From Chryseobacterium sp. JAH (lineage in GTDB: Bacteria; Bacteroidota; Bacteroidia; Flavobacteriales; Weeksellaceae), in the NCBI RefSeq assembly GCF_001507335.1, contig NZ_LMAH01000001.1:744001-808000 (forward strand): 64,000 nucleotides of DNA, given 5' to 3'. Position 1 is the stretch's first letter. Every line of letters begins with the position of its first letter. Shown here in pieces: positions 18,018-26,926 of the stretch. Under the pieces are notes generated by a model. The model saw only the letters and a program-made list of their open reading frames with translations, was not told where the DNA came from and searched no databases. The position numbers were made by a program, and so were the translations under genes.

Positions 18018-18362
18018 TTATTTTATTGTTAATTTTTTTCTTAGAATATATAGCATGAACAAATTGATAAAATGTAATGCACAAAGGATTAAAACAATGG
18101 TTCCAATGCGGTTGGAAACGGTGTACAGCAATTCTTCTATGCTTGAAATTGTGCCCCAGAAACTCAAACTGATGGAAATGTAACCGAGATTGACGAGGTA
18201 GTAACTTCCGAGCAGAATTCTGTTAACGGTGAGGCAGAAATCTTCATCTTTAATCAAATATTCCAGATACAATTTGCCTGCATTGAAGCATCTTCTGCCC
18301 ACATCGATCGTGATAAAAAAAGTTATGATGATGAAAATGAGATATGAAATTATATTAAACAT
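18018..18362 (-). CDS. Small membrane protein, paralogue of downstream gene
   Basis: A 114-residue membrane protein: first helix about residues 3-20, a polar cytoplasmic segment with DEDFCLTVNR, then helices at about 50-70 and 85-107 and a basic C-terminus (RKKLTIK). It is homologous to the following gene, as shown by NLGYISISLSFW and VSNRIGTIVLIL. It is the first structural gene after the GbsR-type regulator, about 70 bases away. Function is unknown. Confidence 0.75.
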   Translation of the reverse strand: MFNIISYLIFIIITFFITIDVGRRCFNAGKLYLEYLIKDEDFCLTVNRILLGSYYLVNLGYISISLSFWGTISSIEELLYTVSNRIGTIVLILCALHFINLFMLYILRKKLTIK

Positions 18363-18432
18363 CTTGTAGTTATTATATTTTCAATAATTTTTGAAACTTT
18401 AATTGAAATAAAAAAGGATTTTGAAGTCCTTT

Positions 18433-18936
18433 CTATTTCAATAAGTTGGTAATCTTTCCCACCAGCCAGTGATCATCGCTTTTAATGGCAAGATCCATAA
18501 TATTATTAATTTTGCTTGTTACGCTGCTGAAATCTTCCATCAGTTTAATAAATTCTTTGGCTTCAGCTGAATCATTGTCTTCAATATTTTTCAGCTCTTC
18601 TAAAAAAGCAACTACGGGCTCAATTTCACGTTTTCTGCGTTCTTTCGTGATTTGTTTAAACAAAAACCAGACATCTTTTTCCGCAGTAAAATATTCTTTC
18701 CGGTCACCTTTGATGAATTCTTTTTTCACGATTCCCCAATCCATTAATGCCCGGAGGTTCATGTTGGCGTTTCCTCTTGAAATTTGCAATAATTCCATAA
18801 CCTCATCGGTGGAAAGTGGTTTTCCGTTGGCCAAAAGTAGAGCGTGAACCTGCGCCATTGTCCGGTTGATTCCCCAACTCGTTGCGAATGTTCCCCAGGT
18901 TTGGATGTATTTTTCTTTGGCTTCTGAAAGTTGCAT
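18433..18936 (-). CDS. GbsR/MarR-family transcriptional regulator
   Basis: A 167-residue DNA-binding protein. The N-terminus WGTFATSWGINRTMAQVHALLL and the winged helix-turn-helix with STDEVMELLQISRGNANMNLRALMDWGIVKK are typical of the GbsR group of MarR-like repressors; the wing is KGDRKEYF. The C-terminal helical part (100-167) would dimerise. GbsR of Bacillus senses choline; the ligand here is unknown. It leads a minus-strand run of small membrane protein genes, so it probably controls them and itself. Confidence 0.9.
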   Translation of the reverse strand: MQLSEAKEKYIQTWGTFATSWGINRTMAQVHALLLANGKPLSTDEVMELLQISRGNANMNLRALMDWGIVKKEFIKGDRKEYFTAEKDVWFLFKQITKERRKREIEPVVAFLEELKNIEDNDSAEAKEFIKLMEDFSSVTSKINNIMDLAIKSDDHWLVGKITNLLK

Positions 18937-19093
18937 TTTCGTTTTTTTAAAATTTCTATTACAAATATAATAATAGTTTTTGAATTTTCAATAATTTTTG
19001 AAAGTTTATCTGGAATAATTCTTTTCTTTATAAAATTAATTTTAATAATAAAGTTGTTTAAAGTAAAAGAAATTATCGCATAAGTTATAAAAT

Positions 19094-19262
19094 GCTCCTT
19101 TAGGAGCAAAATATGTGTAGAAACAACAGAGAATTAAACCAAGTGCAATCCGTAGGATTGCAATAAAAACAAAAAGATTCAAGATTATAAGTAGCGCTCC
19201 TACGGAACGCAGATTTCTTTTGAACGTTTATTTCTACACAGATAAAACTCCAATGGAGTTTT
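19094..19262. repeat. Palindromic interspersed element with four hairpins
   Basis: Order: hairpin GCTCC-TTTA-GGAGC (19094-19107); TGTGTAGAAA (19114-19123); hairpin TGCAATCC-GTA-GGATTGCA (19144-19162); hairpin GCGCTCC-TAC-GGAACGC (19194-19210); TTTCTACACA (19231-19240), the exact inverse of the earlier 10-mer; hairpin AAAACTCC-AAT-GGAGTTTT (19244-19262). It is thus a roughly symmetric unit bounded by inverted repeats, without an ORF, of the kind that recurs between genes in this group. The rest of the 18937-19560 gap is AT-rich; the only other structure seen is at 19481-19529. Confidence 0.65.
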
Positions 19263-19480
19263 CCTGATGCAAAGTGAATTGTAAACTTTTATTTACTTTA
19301 AACAACTTCAATGCTTAATTTAACGCAAAGTAATACAAAGAATTTAAAATTTTGATCGTTTTATAGATATACCAATGCGTATGCTTAACGAAGAAATACA
19401 AAGTTCATTAGTCATGACAGTTTTGGACAATTGGAAATGTTAAACGTAATTTTTGAAAATAATAATATTTACTTAAGCTT

Positions 19481-19529
19481 TGGCTAAAGCCATTGCGTAC
19501 TATAATGGAGAAAGCGGGCTGAAGCACGC
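19481..19529. repeat. Second palindromic intergenic repeat
   Basis: Two hairpins: TGGC-TAAA-GCCA (19481-19492) and GCGGGC-TGAA-GCACGC (19514-19529, one mismatch). Both carry GGCT(A/G)AAGC cores. The unit lies 31 bases beyond the stop of the alpha-2-macroglobulin-like gene and could also end its transcript, though there is no T tract. Confidence 0.5.
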
Positions 19530-19560
19530 TCCTATTGATGTACAAATTCAAAATTATATT

Positions 19561-22500
19561 TTACGGTTCAATCTTCGCCCTAATTCCCTCATTCCAAAAC
19601 TTAGCTTCCGGCATATAATAAAGATAAACATTACTTGCTTTCCCTGTATATTCTCCAGCAAATTCCACTTTTAAATCTAAATTGATGGTTTTCGTCTCAT
19701 TCGCATCAAAGTGTTCCCAGTACAAAACCAGATAGTTATCGAAAATTTCGTAATAAGAAACCTGCTTTTTATCGACCATATCTTTCAGCAGAGCATTCTG
19801 TAAAGTCAGACCCGCCGGAATTCCGATTTTTGCGGTAGTCATCGGTAAATCTCCGTTGATTTTATTTTTTACGGTGACCGTCATTCTGTTGGTCTCTCCT
19901 ACTTTTGAAATTTCAGATTTCAGTTTCGTTTCTAAAGCCACCGGAATATTATCACTTTTTGGAGGTTCTAAAGTGTAGTATTGATAATCTAATTTAAAAG
20001 GCAGACCTTTTTTACTTGAATACTCCACCTTCAAATCATTTTCACCTTTTCTGAAAGCAGATGATAAACTGATATTTTTGTCTGAAACAACAGCACCATT
20101 TACTTTAATAGTCGGTCTTTCGGTTCCAAATAATTTTTCATTTTTAGCAAAGAAACCGGAGAGCGATTCTAGAGCTAAAGCAGTTGCCTGCGTAGAGCCA
20201 AATCCGTAATACCCGTTGTAATTAATTAATTCGTCTGCGGCTTCAGCAATTTTCAGTTGATTTGTCTTTTCATTTTTTTGCAGTGCCATCGTGTACAGAG
20301 AAAGCGTTTCTGCATTGGCAGAAATTCCTCCGGATCCTGTAAATGTGGTCTGGGTCTTCACATTTTTCAATTCGTATTGCTTATTTAAGATATTGAGTAA
20401 AGTATTATAATCTTCATTTTTCTCTAAATTTTTTGCCGTATTTGCCATCAGCGCCAGTTGATATGAATCTTTGGTTGCTAAAACTCTCTTTAAGCTGTAG
20501 TCGTAGTTCTGAAGCAACTCGTTTTTAAAACCGAGTTTTGACAAGGCATACAGAACATACATATTTCGTGACCATGAATATTCGGAGTAAGCAGTTTTTC
20601 TTTCATACTCTTTTCTAACTTCGAAGAGTCCGTTTGCACCTTTTTTAGAAAAAATAAATGAGGTAAGATTCTGAGTTAATTTCGCATCAACATTCACATA
20701 TTTCTTTAAATCTCTGAATTCCAGCAGAGCGAAAGCTGATAAAGCAACATCAGATTCAGTAGAGCCAAAATAGGAGAAGCCACCATCTTTATTTTTGTAC
20801 GACAGCATTTTCTGATAGCCTTTTTTCAGATTTCTGATGACCGTAGATTCTGTATTTGCATCAATTTTTTTTGTCGCTTTTAAATAATCCAGAATAAAAA
20901 TATCGGGATAAACCGTTGAAGAAAGCTGCTCAAAACAGCCGTGTGGCTCCCTTTTCAGTCTTTCGAGATCTTCAAACATCTGAAGTGCTGAATTTTCATA
21001 GACATAATATGAAGACATAAAACTTCCGTTCACATATTCCGGAACATCAATTTTGTAGGTTTCGTTTTTATTGTTGATGATCGAAAAATAATGTGGAAAT
21101 CCTTTCTCTTCAACTTTCAATGGTAAAATCATGGTTTCTCTGAATTCTCCTGATTTTACAGCAAACTGAATATTTGAACTGATGAGTTTATCCGTCTGCA
21201 TGGTGACGAACAGTCTTCCCGATTCCAAAGGTTTCAACGTAATCAAACTGTCAGCTCTCATCAGTTTAATATGATTTGGAACGATGACATTTAGTTTTAA
21301 GTTTCTTGTTTCAGCTGAATTATTTTTAATCACCACCGGAATTGTCATCTGATCTGTTCTGGTCAGATATTGCGGGATTTTGGCATCAATTGAAATCAGA
21401 CTTTGGGCAGCATACGTAGTTTCATCTCTTCCAATTAAGCCTTTTGCGGAAATGCCTTCGGTCATTATTCTGAACGCTGAACTGGCATCAGACTGATAGA
21501 ATTCTATCTGAGCTTTTCCGTTTTTGTCGGTTTCTACGATGGGATTCCAGTATAATGTCTCACGGTAATCGTGGCGGTAAGCTGTAGTCGTTGTCTTGTA
21601 TTCGGGATAGGCAAAATTTCGGCTGTAGGCGTAGTTTGTGAGGCTGTCTTGCGGCAAATTTTTGAGAGCATACTGAGAAATTGGGGTAATATCAAACTTC
21701 AAAAGAGCATTCTGATATTTTTTTGAGTTGATAATCACCACTCCAGACATTCCGCTACTTCCATATACAGAAGTCGCTGCAGCATCTTTCAAGATCGAAA
21801 TATCGCTGATATTTTTTGGGTTCAAAGCTTTTAATTCTGCAGAATTCGAAACTACACCATCTATAATATACAATGGTTCATTTTGACTTCCAATTGTTGC
21901 AGCTCCACGAATAACAATAGATTGTGTAGAAATTCCCGGAGTTGCGGATTCATTGATTCGTATGCCGGATGCCTTTCCCGCCACTGCAGAAATTGTGCTT
22001 GAAGAATTTATTTCGTCTGACCAGACAGTTTGAACTGCCGACGTTTGATCTGTTTTTCTGGAAATTGCTCCAACATAAACTACTTCTTCAATACTCGTTT
22101 CTTTACTGATGGTATCTGCTCTTGAATTTACATACGCTTTATTTTTGATTAATCCATCAATTCCCTGATAGGCATTTTGAGGCTTTTCCTTGATCTCTGC
22201 CTCTTTTATAATCTCCTCAACATCAATATTTTTCAGAATTTGTTTTTCTAAAGGATTGATTTGAAGTTTGTAGGATAAAAATCTTATTTTGACTTCTTTT
22301 TTTGGTTTCAAAGCTTTTGCAATCACTCTGTTTCCCTCACCGGCATTAAGGTCTGAAAAGTAAAACAGTCCATTGTCTGAGGTGATTTGTTTTTTCAGAG
22401 ATTTTCCGTTGAAAAGATAAACTTCAGCGACAACAGGCTTTTTATTTTCGTCTTCCACAATTCCGTAGATCGGATTTTTCTTTTCCGGAAGATATTTGTA

Positions 22501-24087
22501 TTTGCCTGACTTTTCAACTTCGGGAATGATTTCGAAAAACCTGTATCCATTAGTCAGCATCACGAGATCCAAACTTTTTGTAGCCTTTTCTTCTTTTTTA
22601 TCAAAATAAAACTGTGGTTTTTCAATTTTACCTTTCAACTCAGAATCCATCAAAAGCCATGACTGAATGTGATTTTGCTTATCATCAGCATACGTCCATA
22701 ATTTATCGTCAACAACGCTTACAGCAAGGTTTGCAGGAATGGGTTGGTTATTTTCATCGGTCGTTTCAATATTGACAACAGCTTTTTCTCTCGGCAAATA
22801 GTTTTTCTTTACAGGCGTAACTTTCACCTTCATCTGACTGTTTTCATTGGCGAAAACAATTCTTTCAGCCAGCGGAACATTATTTTCTGAAACAGTAAAT
22901 CTGCAGATTCCACTTGGAAGTTCCTTTTCTGAAATTTCAATTTGATTTAAACCTTTTTTTAAACTTAAATTTTTAGAATAAACCTCTTTATCACGGAAGT
23001 TTCCGGAGATTACAACGTTTCTTTCTGAAGTTGAATTGATGTTAAAACTGATGATTTGGTTTTCTTTTTTAAGATTTAAAACAATTCCATCATTTTTCGC
23101 TGTTGGTAATGGATAAATTTGATTGATATTTTCCGGTTTTAAAACCTTTGCATAATACTTTTCCCCATTCTTTGGATTTAAATAAAAACTTCCCATTCCA
23201 AAATTATAGGCTGAAACTTCTTCTATTTTCTGTTGATTCTGATTATAAATTCCCAAAATCGCATCTACAGGTTTTTCAAATTCATCCAAAACTTTGAATG
23301 CGATATTCTGCTGGATTCCATTAATAAAAGTTCCGCCTTCAGGCATAAATTTTAAATCTAAATTATTGAGAACTATCGGAATATTTCTCGAAATTGATTC
23401 TGTAAAACCATCAAAACTGACTTTAATATTTAACAGAGCATCTGAAGATTTTAAGACTTCAGGAAGTTTAAATTTCAGCAAATATTTTCCTTCTTTATCG
23501 GTAATCAAAGTCCCTTCGTTTATTTTTTCACCCTGATGCATTACCGTAAAATTGGCTTCATAAAAAGGAATTGGAAGATTGCTTAGACTTCGCATTGAGA
23601 AATCTGCTAAAACATCATCGCCTGCACCATAGCCTTTTTTAGGAAAATCAAGTTTCATCAAAATTCTTGGCGAGACAATTTTCTGAAGTGTAATTTCTTT
23701 TTCAAAAATGTTTTTCCCGGTTTCATTCTGCATCCAGTCGGTGTAGGCTCTCATTTTGTAAATTCCGCCTTTCATTTCGTTTCCGAAGTAATAATAACCT
23801 TCGGCATGACCGTTTGTAATTGCGTATTTGTCTTTTTTGACAACGGTTCCGCTGGGATCTACCAGTTCAAAATTCACCACCTTCGACTGATCTGCAGGAA
23901 GTTGACTTTCTGCCTGAACGATGTAGATTTTAAAAAACATTTCCTCACCAGGTTTGTAAAAGACATGATTGGTCTGGATGTACGTTTTTTCTTTTTTGAA
24001 ATCGCTAAATTTCTGCTGGGCTTTTAAACTGAAGCTCATTAAAATGAAGATCAGAAGCGATATATAAAGGGTAAATCTGCTTTTCAT
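19561..24087 (-). CDS. Alpha-2-macroglobulin-like protein with embedded TonB-receptor plug
   Basis: A 1508-residue exported protein with a signal peptide ending SLKAQ (about 1-23). Macroglobulin-type beta domains fill the N-terminal part (KPGEEMFFKIYI, KGGIYKMRAYTDW, NLAVSVVDDKLW). A SusC-type plug follows at about 665-790: IRINES, IVIRGAATIGS, PLYIIDGV, ISILKDAAATSVYGS and GVVIINSKK. Next are the A2M core (TLYWNPIV, QFYQSDASSAFRIMTEG) and an alpha-alpha barrel with thioester motif GCFEQ (Cys1051, Gln1054) after REPH. Bacterial A2Ms trap proteases in the envelope. The plug is foreign to ordinary A2M proteins. The gene starts 3 bases after the plugless barrel gene, so the two are co-translated. 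Confidence 0.9.
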   Translation of the reverse strand: MKSRFTLYISLLIFILMSFSLKAQQKFSDFKKEKTYIQTNHVFYKPGEEMFFKIYIVQAESQLPADQSKVVNFELVDPSGTVVKKDKYAITNGHAEGYYYFGNEMKGGIYKMRAYTDWMQNETGKNIFEKEITLQKIVSPRILMKLDFPKKGYGAGDDVLADFSMRSLSNLPIPFYEANFTVMHQGEKINEGTLITDKEGKYLLKFKLPEVLKSSDALLNIKVSFDGFTESISRNIPIVLNNLDLKFMPEGGTFINGIQQNIAFKVLDEFEKPVDAILGIYNQNQQKIEEVSAYNFGMGSFYLNPKNGEKYYAKVLKPENINQIYPLPTAKNDGIVLNLKKENQIISFNINSTSERNVVISGNFRDKEVYSKNLSLKKGLNQIEISEKELPSGICRFTVSENNVPLAERIVFANENSQMKVKVTPVKKNYLPREKAVVNIETTDENNQPIPANLAVSVVDDKLWTYADDKQNHIQSWLLMDSELKGKIEKPQFYFDKKEEKATKSLDLVMLTNGYRFFEIIPEVEKSGKYKYLPEKKNPIYGIVEDENKKPVVAEVYLFNGKSLKKQITSDNGLFYFSDLNAGEGNRVIAKALKPKKEVKIRFLSYKLQINPLEKQILKNIDVEEIIKEAEIKEKPQNAYQGIDGLIKNKAYVNSRADTISKETSIEEVVYVGAISRKTDQTSAVQTVWSDEINSSSTISAVAGKASGIRINESATPGISTQSIVIRGAATIGSQNEPLYIIDGVVSNSAELKALNPKNISDISILKDAAATSVYGSSGMSGVVIINSKKYQNALLKFDITPISQYALKNLPQDSLTNYAYSRNFAYPEYKTTTTAYRHDYRETLYWNPIVETDKNGKAQIEFYQSDASSAFRIMTEGISAKGLIGRDETTYAAQSLISIDAKIPQYLTRTDQMTIPVVIKNNSAETRNLKLNVIVPNHIKLMRADSLITLKPLESGRLFVTMQTDKLISSNIQFAVKSGEFRETMILPLKVEEKGFPHYFSIINNKNETYKIDVPEYVNGSFMSSYYVYENSALQMFEDLERLKREPHGCFEQLSSTVYPDIFILDYLKATKKIDANTESTVIRNLKKGYQKMLSYKNKDGGFSYFGSTESDVALSAFALLEFRDLKKYVNVDAKLTQNLTSFIFSKKGANGLFEVRKEYERKTAYSEYSWSRNMYVLYALSKLGFKNELLQNYDYSLKRVLATKDSYQLALMANTAKNLEKNEDYNTLLNILNKQYELKNVKTQTTFTGSGGISANAETLSLYTMALQKNEKTNQLKIAEAADELINYNGYYGFGSTQATALALESLSGFFAKNEKLFGTERPTIKVNGAVVSDKNISLSSAFRKGENDLKVEYSSKKGLPFKLDYQYYTLEPPKSDNIPVALETKLKSEISKVGETNRMTVTVKNKINGDLPMTTAKIGIPAGLTLQNALLKDMVDKKQVSYYEIFDNYLVLYWEHFDANETKTINLDLKVEFAGEYTGKASNVYLYYMPEAKFWNEGIRAKIEP

Positions 24088-24090
24088 AAT

Positions 24091-26859
24091 TTAAAATTGA
24101 AATGAAACCATGCATCCGAAACTTTTGTAAGACGGAAGATTGAAGAAATCTAAGCCACGACCGCTGTCCAAATCGTATAAATTCTGACTCGGATCTGTAC
24201 CGGAATTGGCCTGCCAAAGCATTATGTTATTCACAAAAAGAGAAACGCCCAGACTTCGTCTGAAATTTCCGACATCAAATTTTGCTCCCAGCGAAACTGA
24301 ATTGATTCTCACATAATCGGCATTCTGCACATAATTTTCTGCAACGCCTGTAAAGCCGTAGCGCGTCCAGCGGTTTTCAAAAACGGACAGATTTGGATCG
24401 TAGAAATCAACGGGAATTTGATTAACATTTCCATTTGCCTGAACTCCTGAAAAAACATAATTTTTAAGACTTCTGTCATCACCCGAAGTCTTAGAACGTC
24501 CGTAATAATCGAGCACTGCCTGAGTTCCGTTCCACAGTTGTCCGCCATTTTTCCATTCCCAGTTGACGTCGAGCGTGAACATTTTATAGTTGAAAGTATG
24601 GGTAAATTTCATCACAAAATCCGGCGTGGGATCAGCAATAATTTTTTTATTGTTTGATGCTACAGGAAATCCGAAATCATCAATAATGGTTTGTCCGGCA
24701 GCATTGGTTTCATAATAATTTCCGACAACAGCGCCTAAAACCTGACCTTCGGACAAAGTTTTGTAAACATTCTGAAAACCTGACAATGCAAGATTATTGT
24801 ATCCAGATTCAACCTTATCAACCACATCCCGATATTTGTAAAATGAAGCCCGATGGGTCATTGTAAAATCCTGTGCAATTCTGAAATTCTCGTAAGAAGC
24901 ATTTAGCTCAACACCGCTGTAAGTATGATCCGCAAGATTTTTAAGTAAAAGGCTGTTATTTTCAAACACCGGAAAAATATCGTTGGTAATCTTTCGTGAA
25001 AAATATTCAGCTCCGAAATTGAATCTGTTGTAAATACTGAAGTTAAATCCTGCCTTCGTTTCTGCAATATCAACTGTTGAGAGATTTTTAAAACTTTCGA
25101 CCTCACGTACCGGAAAATACTGACTGGCATTTTGAGCCAGAAACTGCGTGGTGGAATACGACGAAAACGAGCTGGTAATATCAGGTTCAGAACTCTGATG
25201 AGTATAGGCGCCAAAAAATTTCAGACGGGTGCCTCTCCAATCTAAAATGTCGTTGAAATGTACGTACCCATTGACTTTTGGCAACCAAAATTTATTATTC
25301 AAAGAAGTGTTTGAGACGTAAAATGAGTTTCCAAGATTAGCACCAAATTCAAAATCACCGTCATCGAATTTCAGATCATAATTAAAAATATAATCCTGTG
25401 AGCTCCTTTGGTAAAGGTACTTCCGGTTTTGTGAACTGTGAAAAACATCAGATTTTCTTTCGTTGACAATAAAATTTAAGTTGAAAGTATTTCTGAAGTC
25501 ATAGTCGCCAAAAGAGTAATTTGCAGAGACATTGGCATTGTAAAGGCTGTTGTTCTGAAGTCTGTCGTTCGTTAAACCTAAAGAAAATCCATTAGTTGAC
25601 GGTTTGTAAACGTCCGTATTCCGGAACTGATCATTTTCGTAGGTTTGATTGATACTGAAATTAAAATCGTCCCATCTTCTTGAGAGATTGAAACTGTACT
25701 TTTTCTGATTTGAAAGAAAATTATATTTATTATTCTGACCAAAAAGAAATTCCGGATTATCACCCAATTGACTGTAACTTCTTTGCTGTCCGTCAGCAAG
25801 AAAACCGCCCTGATTATTGGAAAACGAAATTGGCGTGAGCAGAGATTCCTGATAAGCACGGTTGAAAAGCGCAATTCTGTTTGTATTCGTCGCCTTTGTT
25901 TCATCAAAATCAAATAATGCCTGAACTTTAAATTTCAAAACATTCGCATTCACTTTTGCTTTAAAAGTATTGTTGGTGTCGTACTGACTGATGAAATAGG
26001 TTTGATTTTTATGCTGTCCAAAGTCCAGTGAGAGCCTGGTTTTTTCATTGTAATTTTCTGATTTTATGAAAGCATTAATCTGCAGCTGATTGTGAAAGCC
26101 GACGGTGGTTGAGAAAAGTGAGTTGTTATACGGTTTTGCAGAAACCATTCCTGAAGAAAAGGGAACAAGCTGACCGTTGATATCGTAATCGTAGGGCTGA
26201 AAATTGTAGGCTAATGTTGAAATATCCGGGCCGTAACTGAAAATTTCGTTGGTCTCGGGACCGCGCCAGATAAGATTTCCGCTCTGAGATCTTCCCTGTA
26301 CATATCTGTTTTGGGTTTGTGGAATTGCATTTCGGTTTCTGACCTCAAATGAAGTATTGAAACTTCCGTTGATAATCAATTTGTTCTGCTCCTGCTTTTT
26401 TATTTTTAAAGTATCGCCATTCTTCTGTTTCAATCTCCGGATTTTAGTAAAATAAGAATCTGAGTTTTTCGAAAGATAATAATCCGGCTTTGAAATACTG
26501 TATTCATCTGACTTGGGTTTAACGATAAGGCTGTCATAATCTTTTGATCTGATGGCTGACACAGATTTCTTGGGAATACGGTTTTCCAGAATATATTTCA
26601 ATTCCTGAACTCCATACACAACCTGAATATTTTTACTATTGTTCCAGACAAGAGTATCGTACTTCTGCGCCTGAATAATGGCAAAACCCTCTTCATCAGT
26701 TTCCTCGTAAACGCCTGTATTTTTATTAAAAACTTTAATAAAAGCTTTAGGTTTTTTGTCTTTATCTAAAAATATTCCGGAATAATACTGCTGTGAATTC
26801 TGAGCAAATATCAGCTGAGCTGCAAAAAAAGGCAGAAACAGATAGATTTTTTTCATCAT
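24091..26859 (-). CDS. SusC/RagA-like outer-membrane beta-barrel lacking a plug domain
   Basis: A 922-residue protein. The frame opens at a TTG at 26925, but the ATG at 26859 or 26856 gives a signal peptide (MKKIYLFLPFFAAQLIFAQ) and is preferred. A carboxypeptidase-regulatory-like domain follows (DKDKKPKAFIKVF, YEETDEEGFAII). A polar linker then leads straight into the barrel: NGSFNTSFEVRNRN, alternating aromatic strands, SusC-type PTPDFVMKFTHTFNYKMF, YVRINSVSLGAKF, SLFVNN, and a terminal QF. The plug expected between the two domains, with its IRG, IDGV and YGSRAANG signatures, is absent. It may be a pore whose plug is supplied by the flanking genes. Confidence 0.88.
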   Translation of the reverse strand: MMKKIYLFLPFFAAQLIFAQNSQQYYSGIFLDKDKKPKAFIKVFNKNTGVYEETDEEGFAIIQAQKYDTLVWNNSKNIQVVYGVQELKYILENRIPKKSVSAIRSKDYDSLIVKPKSDEYSISKPDYYLSKNSDSYFTKIRRLKQKNGDTLKIKKQEQNKLIINGSFNTSFEVRNRNAIPQTQNRYVQGRSQSGNLIWRGPETNEIFSYGPDISTLAYNFQPYDYDINGQLVPFSSGMVSAKPYNNSLFSTTVGFHNQLQINAFIKSENYNEKTRLSLDFGQHKNQTYFISQYDTNNTFKAKVNANVLKFKVQALFDFDETKATNTNRIALFNRAYQESLLTPISFSNNQGGFLADGQQRSYSQLGDNPEFLFGQNNKYNFLSNQKKYSFNLSRRWDDFNFSINQTYENDQFRNTDVYKPSTNGFSLGLTNDRLQNNSLYNANVSANYSFGDYDFRNTFNLNFIVNERKSDVFHSSQNRKYLYQRSSQDYIFNYDLKFDDGDFEFGANLGNSFYVSNTSLNNKFWLPKVNGYVHFNDILDWRGTRLKFFGAYTHQSSEPDITSSFSSYSTTQFLAQNASQYFPVREVESFKNLSTVDIAETKAGFNFSIYNRFNFGAEYFSRKITNDIFPVFENNSLLLKNLADHTYSGVELNASYENFRIAQDFTMTHRASFYKYRDVVDKVESGYNNLALSGFQNVYKTLSEGQVLGAVVGNYYETNAAGQTIIDDFGFPVASNNKKIIADPTPDFVMKFTHTFNYKMFTLDVNWEWKNGGQLWNGTQAVLDYYGRSKTSGDDRSLKNYVFSGVQANGNVNQIPVDFYDPNLSVFENRWTRYGFTGVAENYVQNADYVRINSVSLGAKFDVGNFRRSLGVSLFVNNIMLWQANSGTDPSQNLYDLDSGRGLDFFNLPSYKSFGCMVSFQF

Positions 26860-26926
26860 GGATAATATGTCTAAAAATAGAGAAAAAAAAGAAATCTCCG
26901 AAGAAATTTCTTTTTTGTGATTCAAT

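Noticed and set aside
26860..26925. N-terminal extension of the plugless barrel gene
   Set aside because: It begins at TTG and lacks signal features; the ATG at 26859 begins a classical signal peptide.
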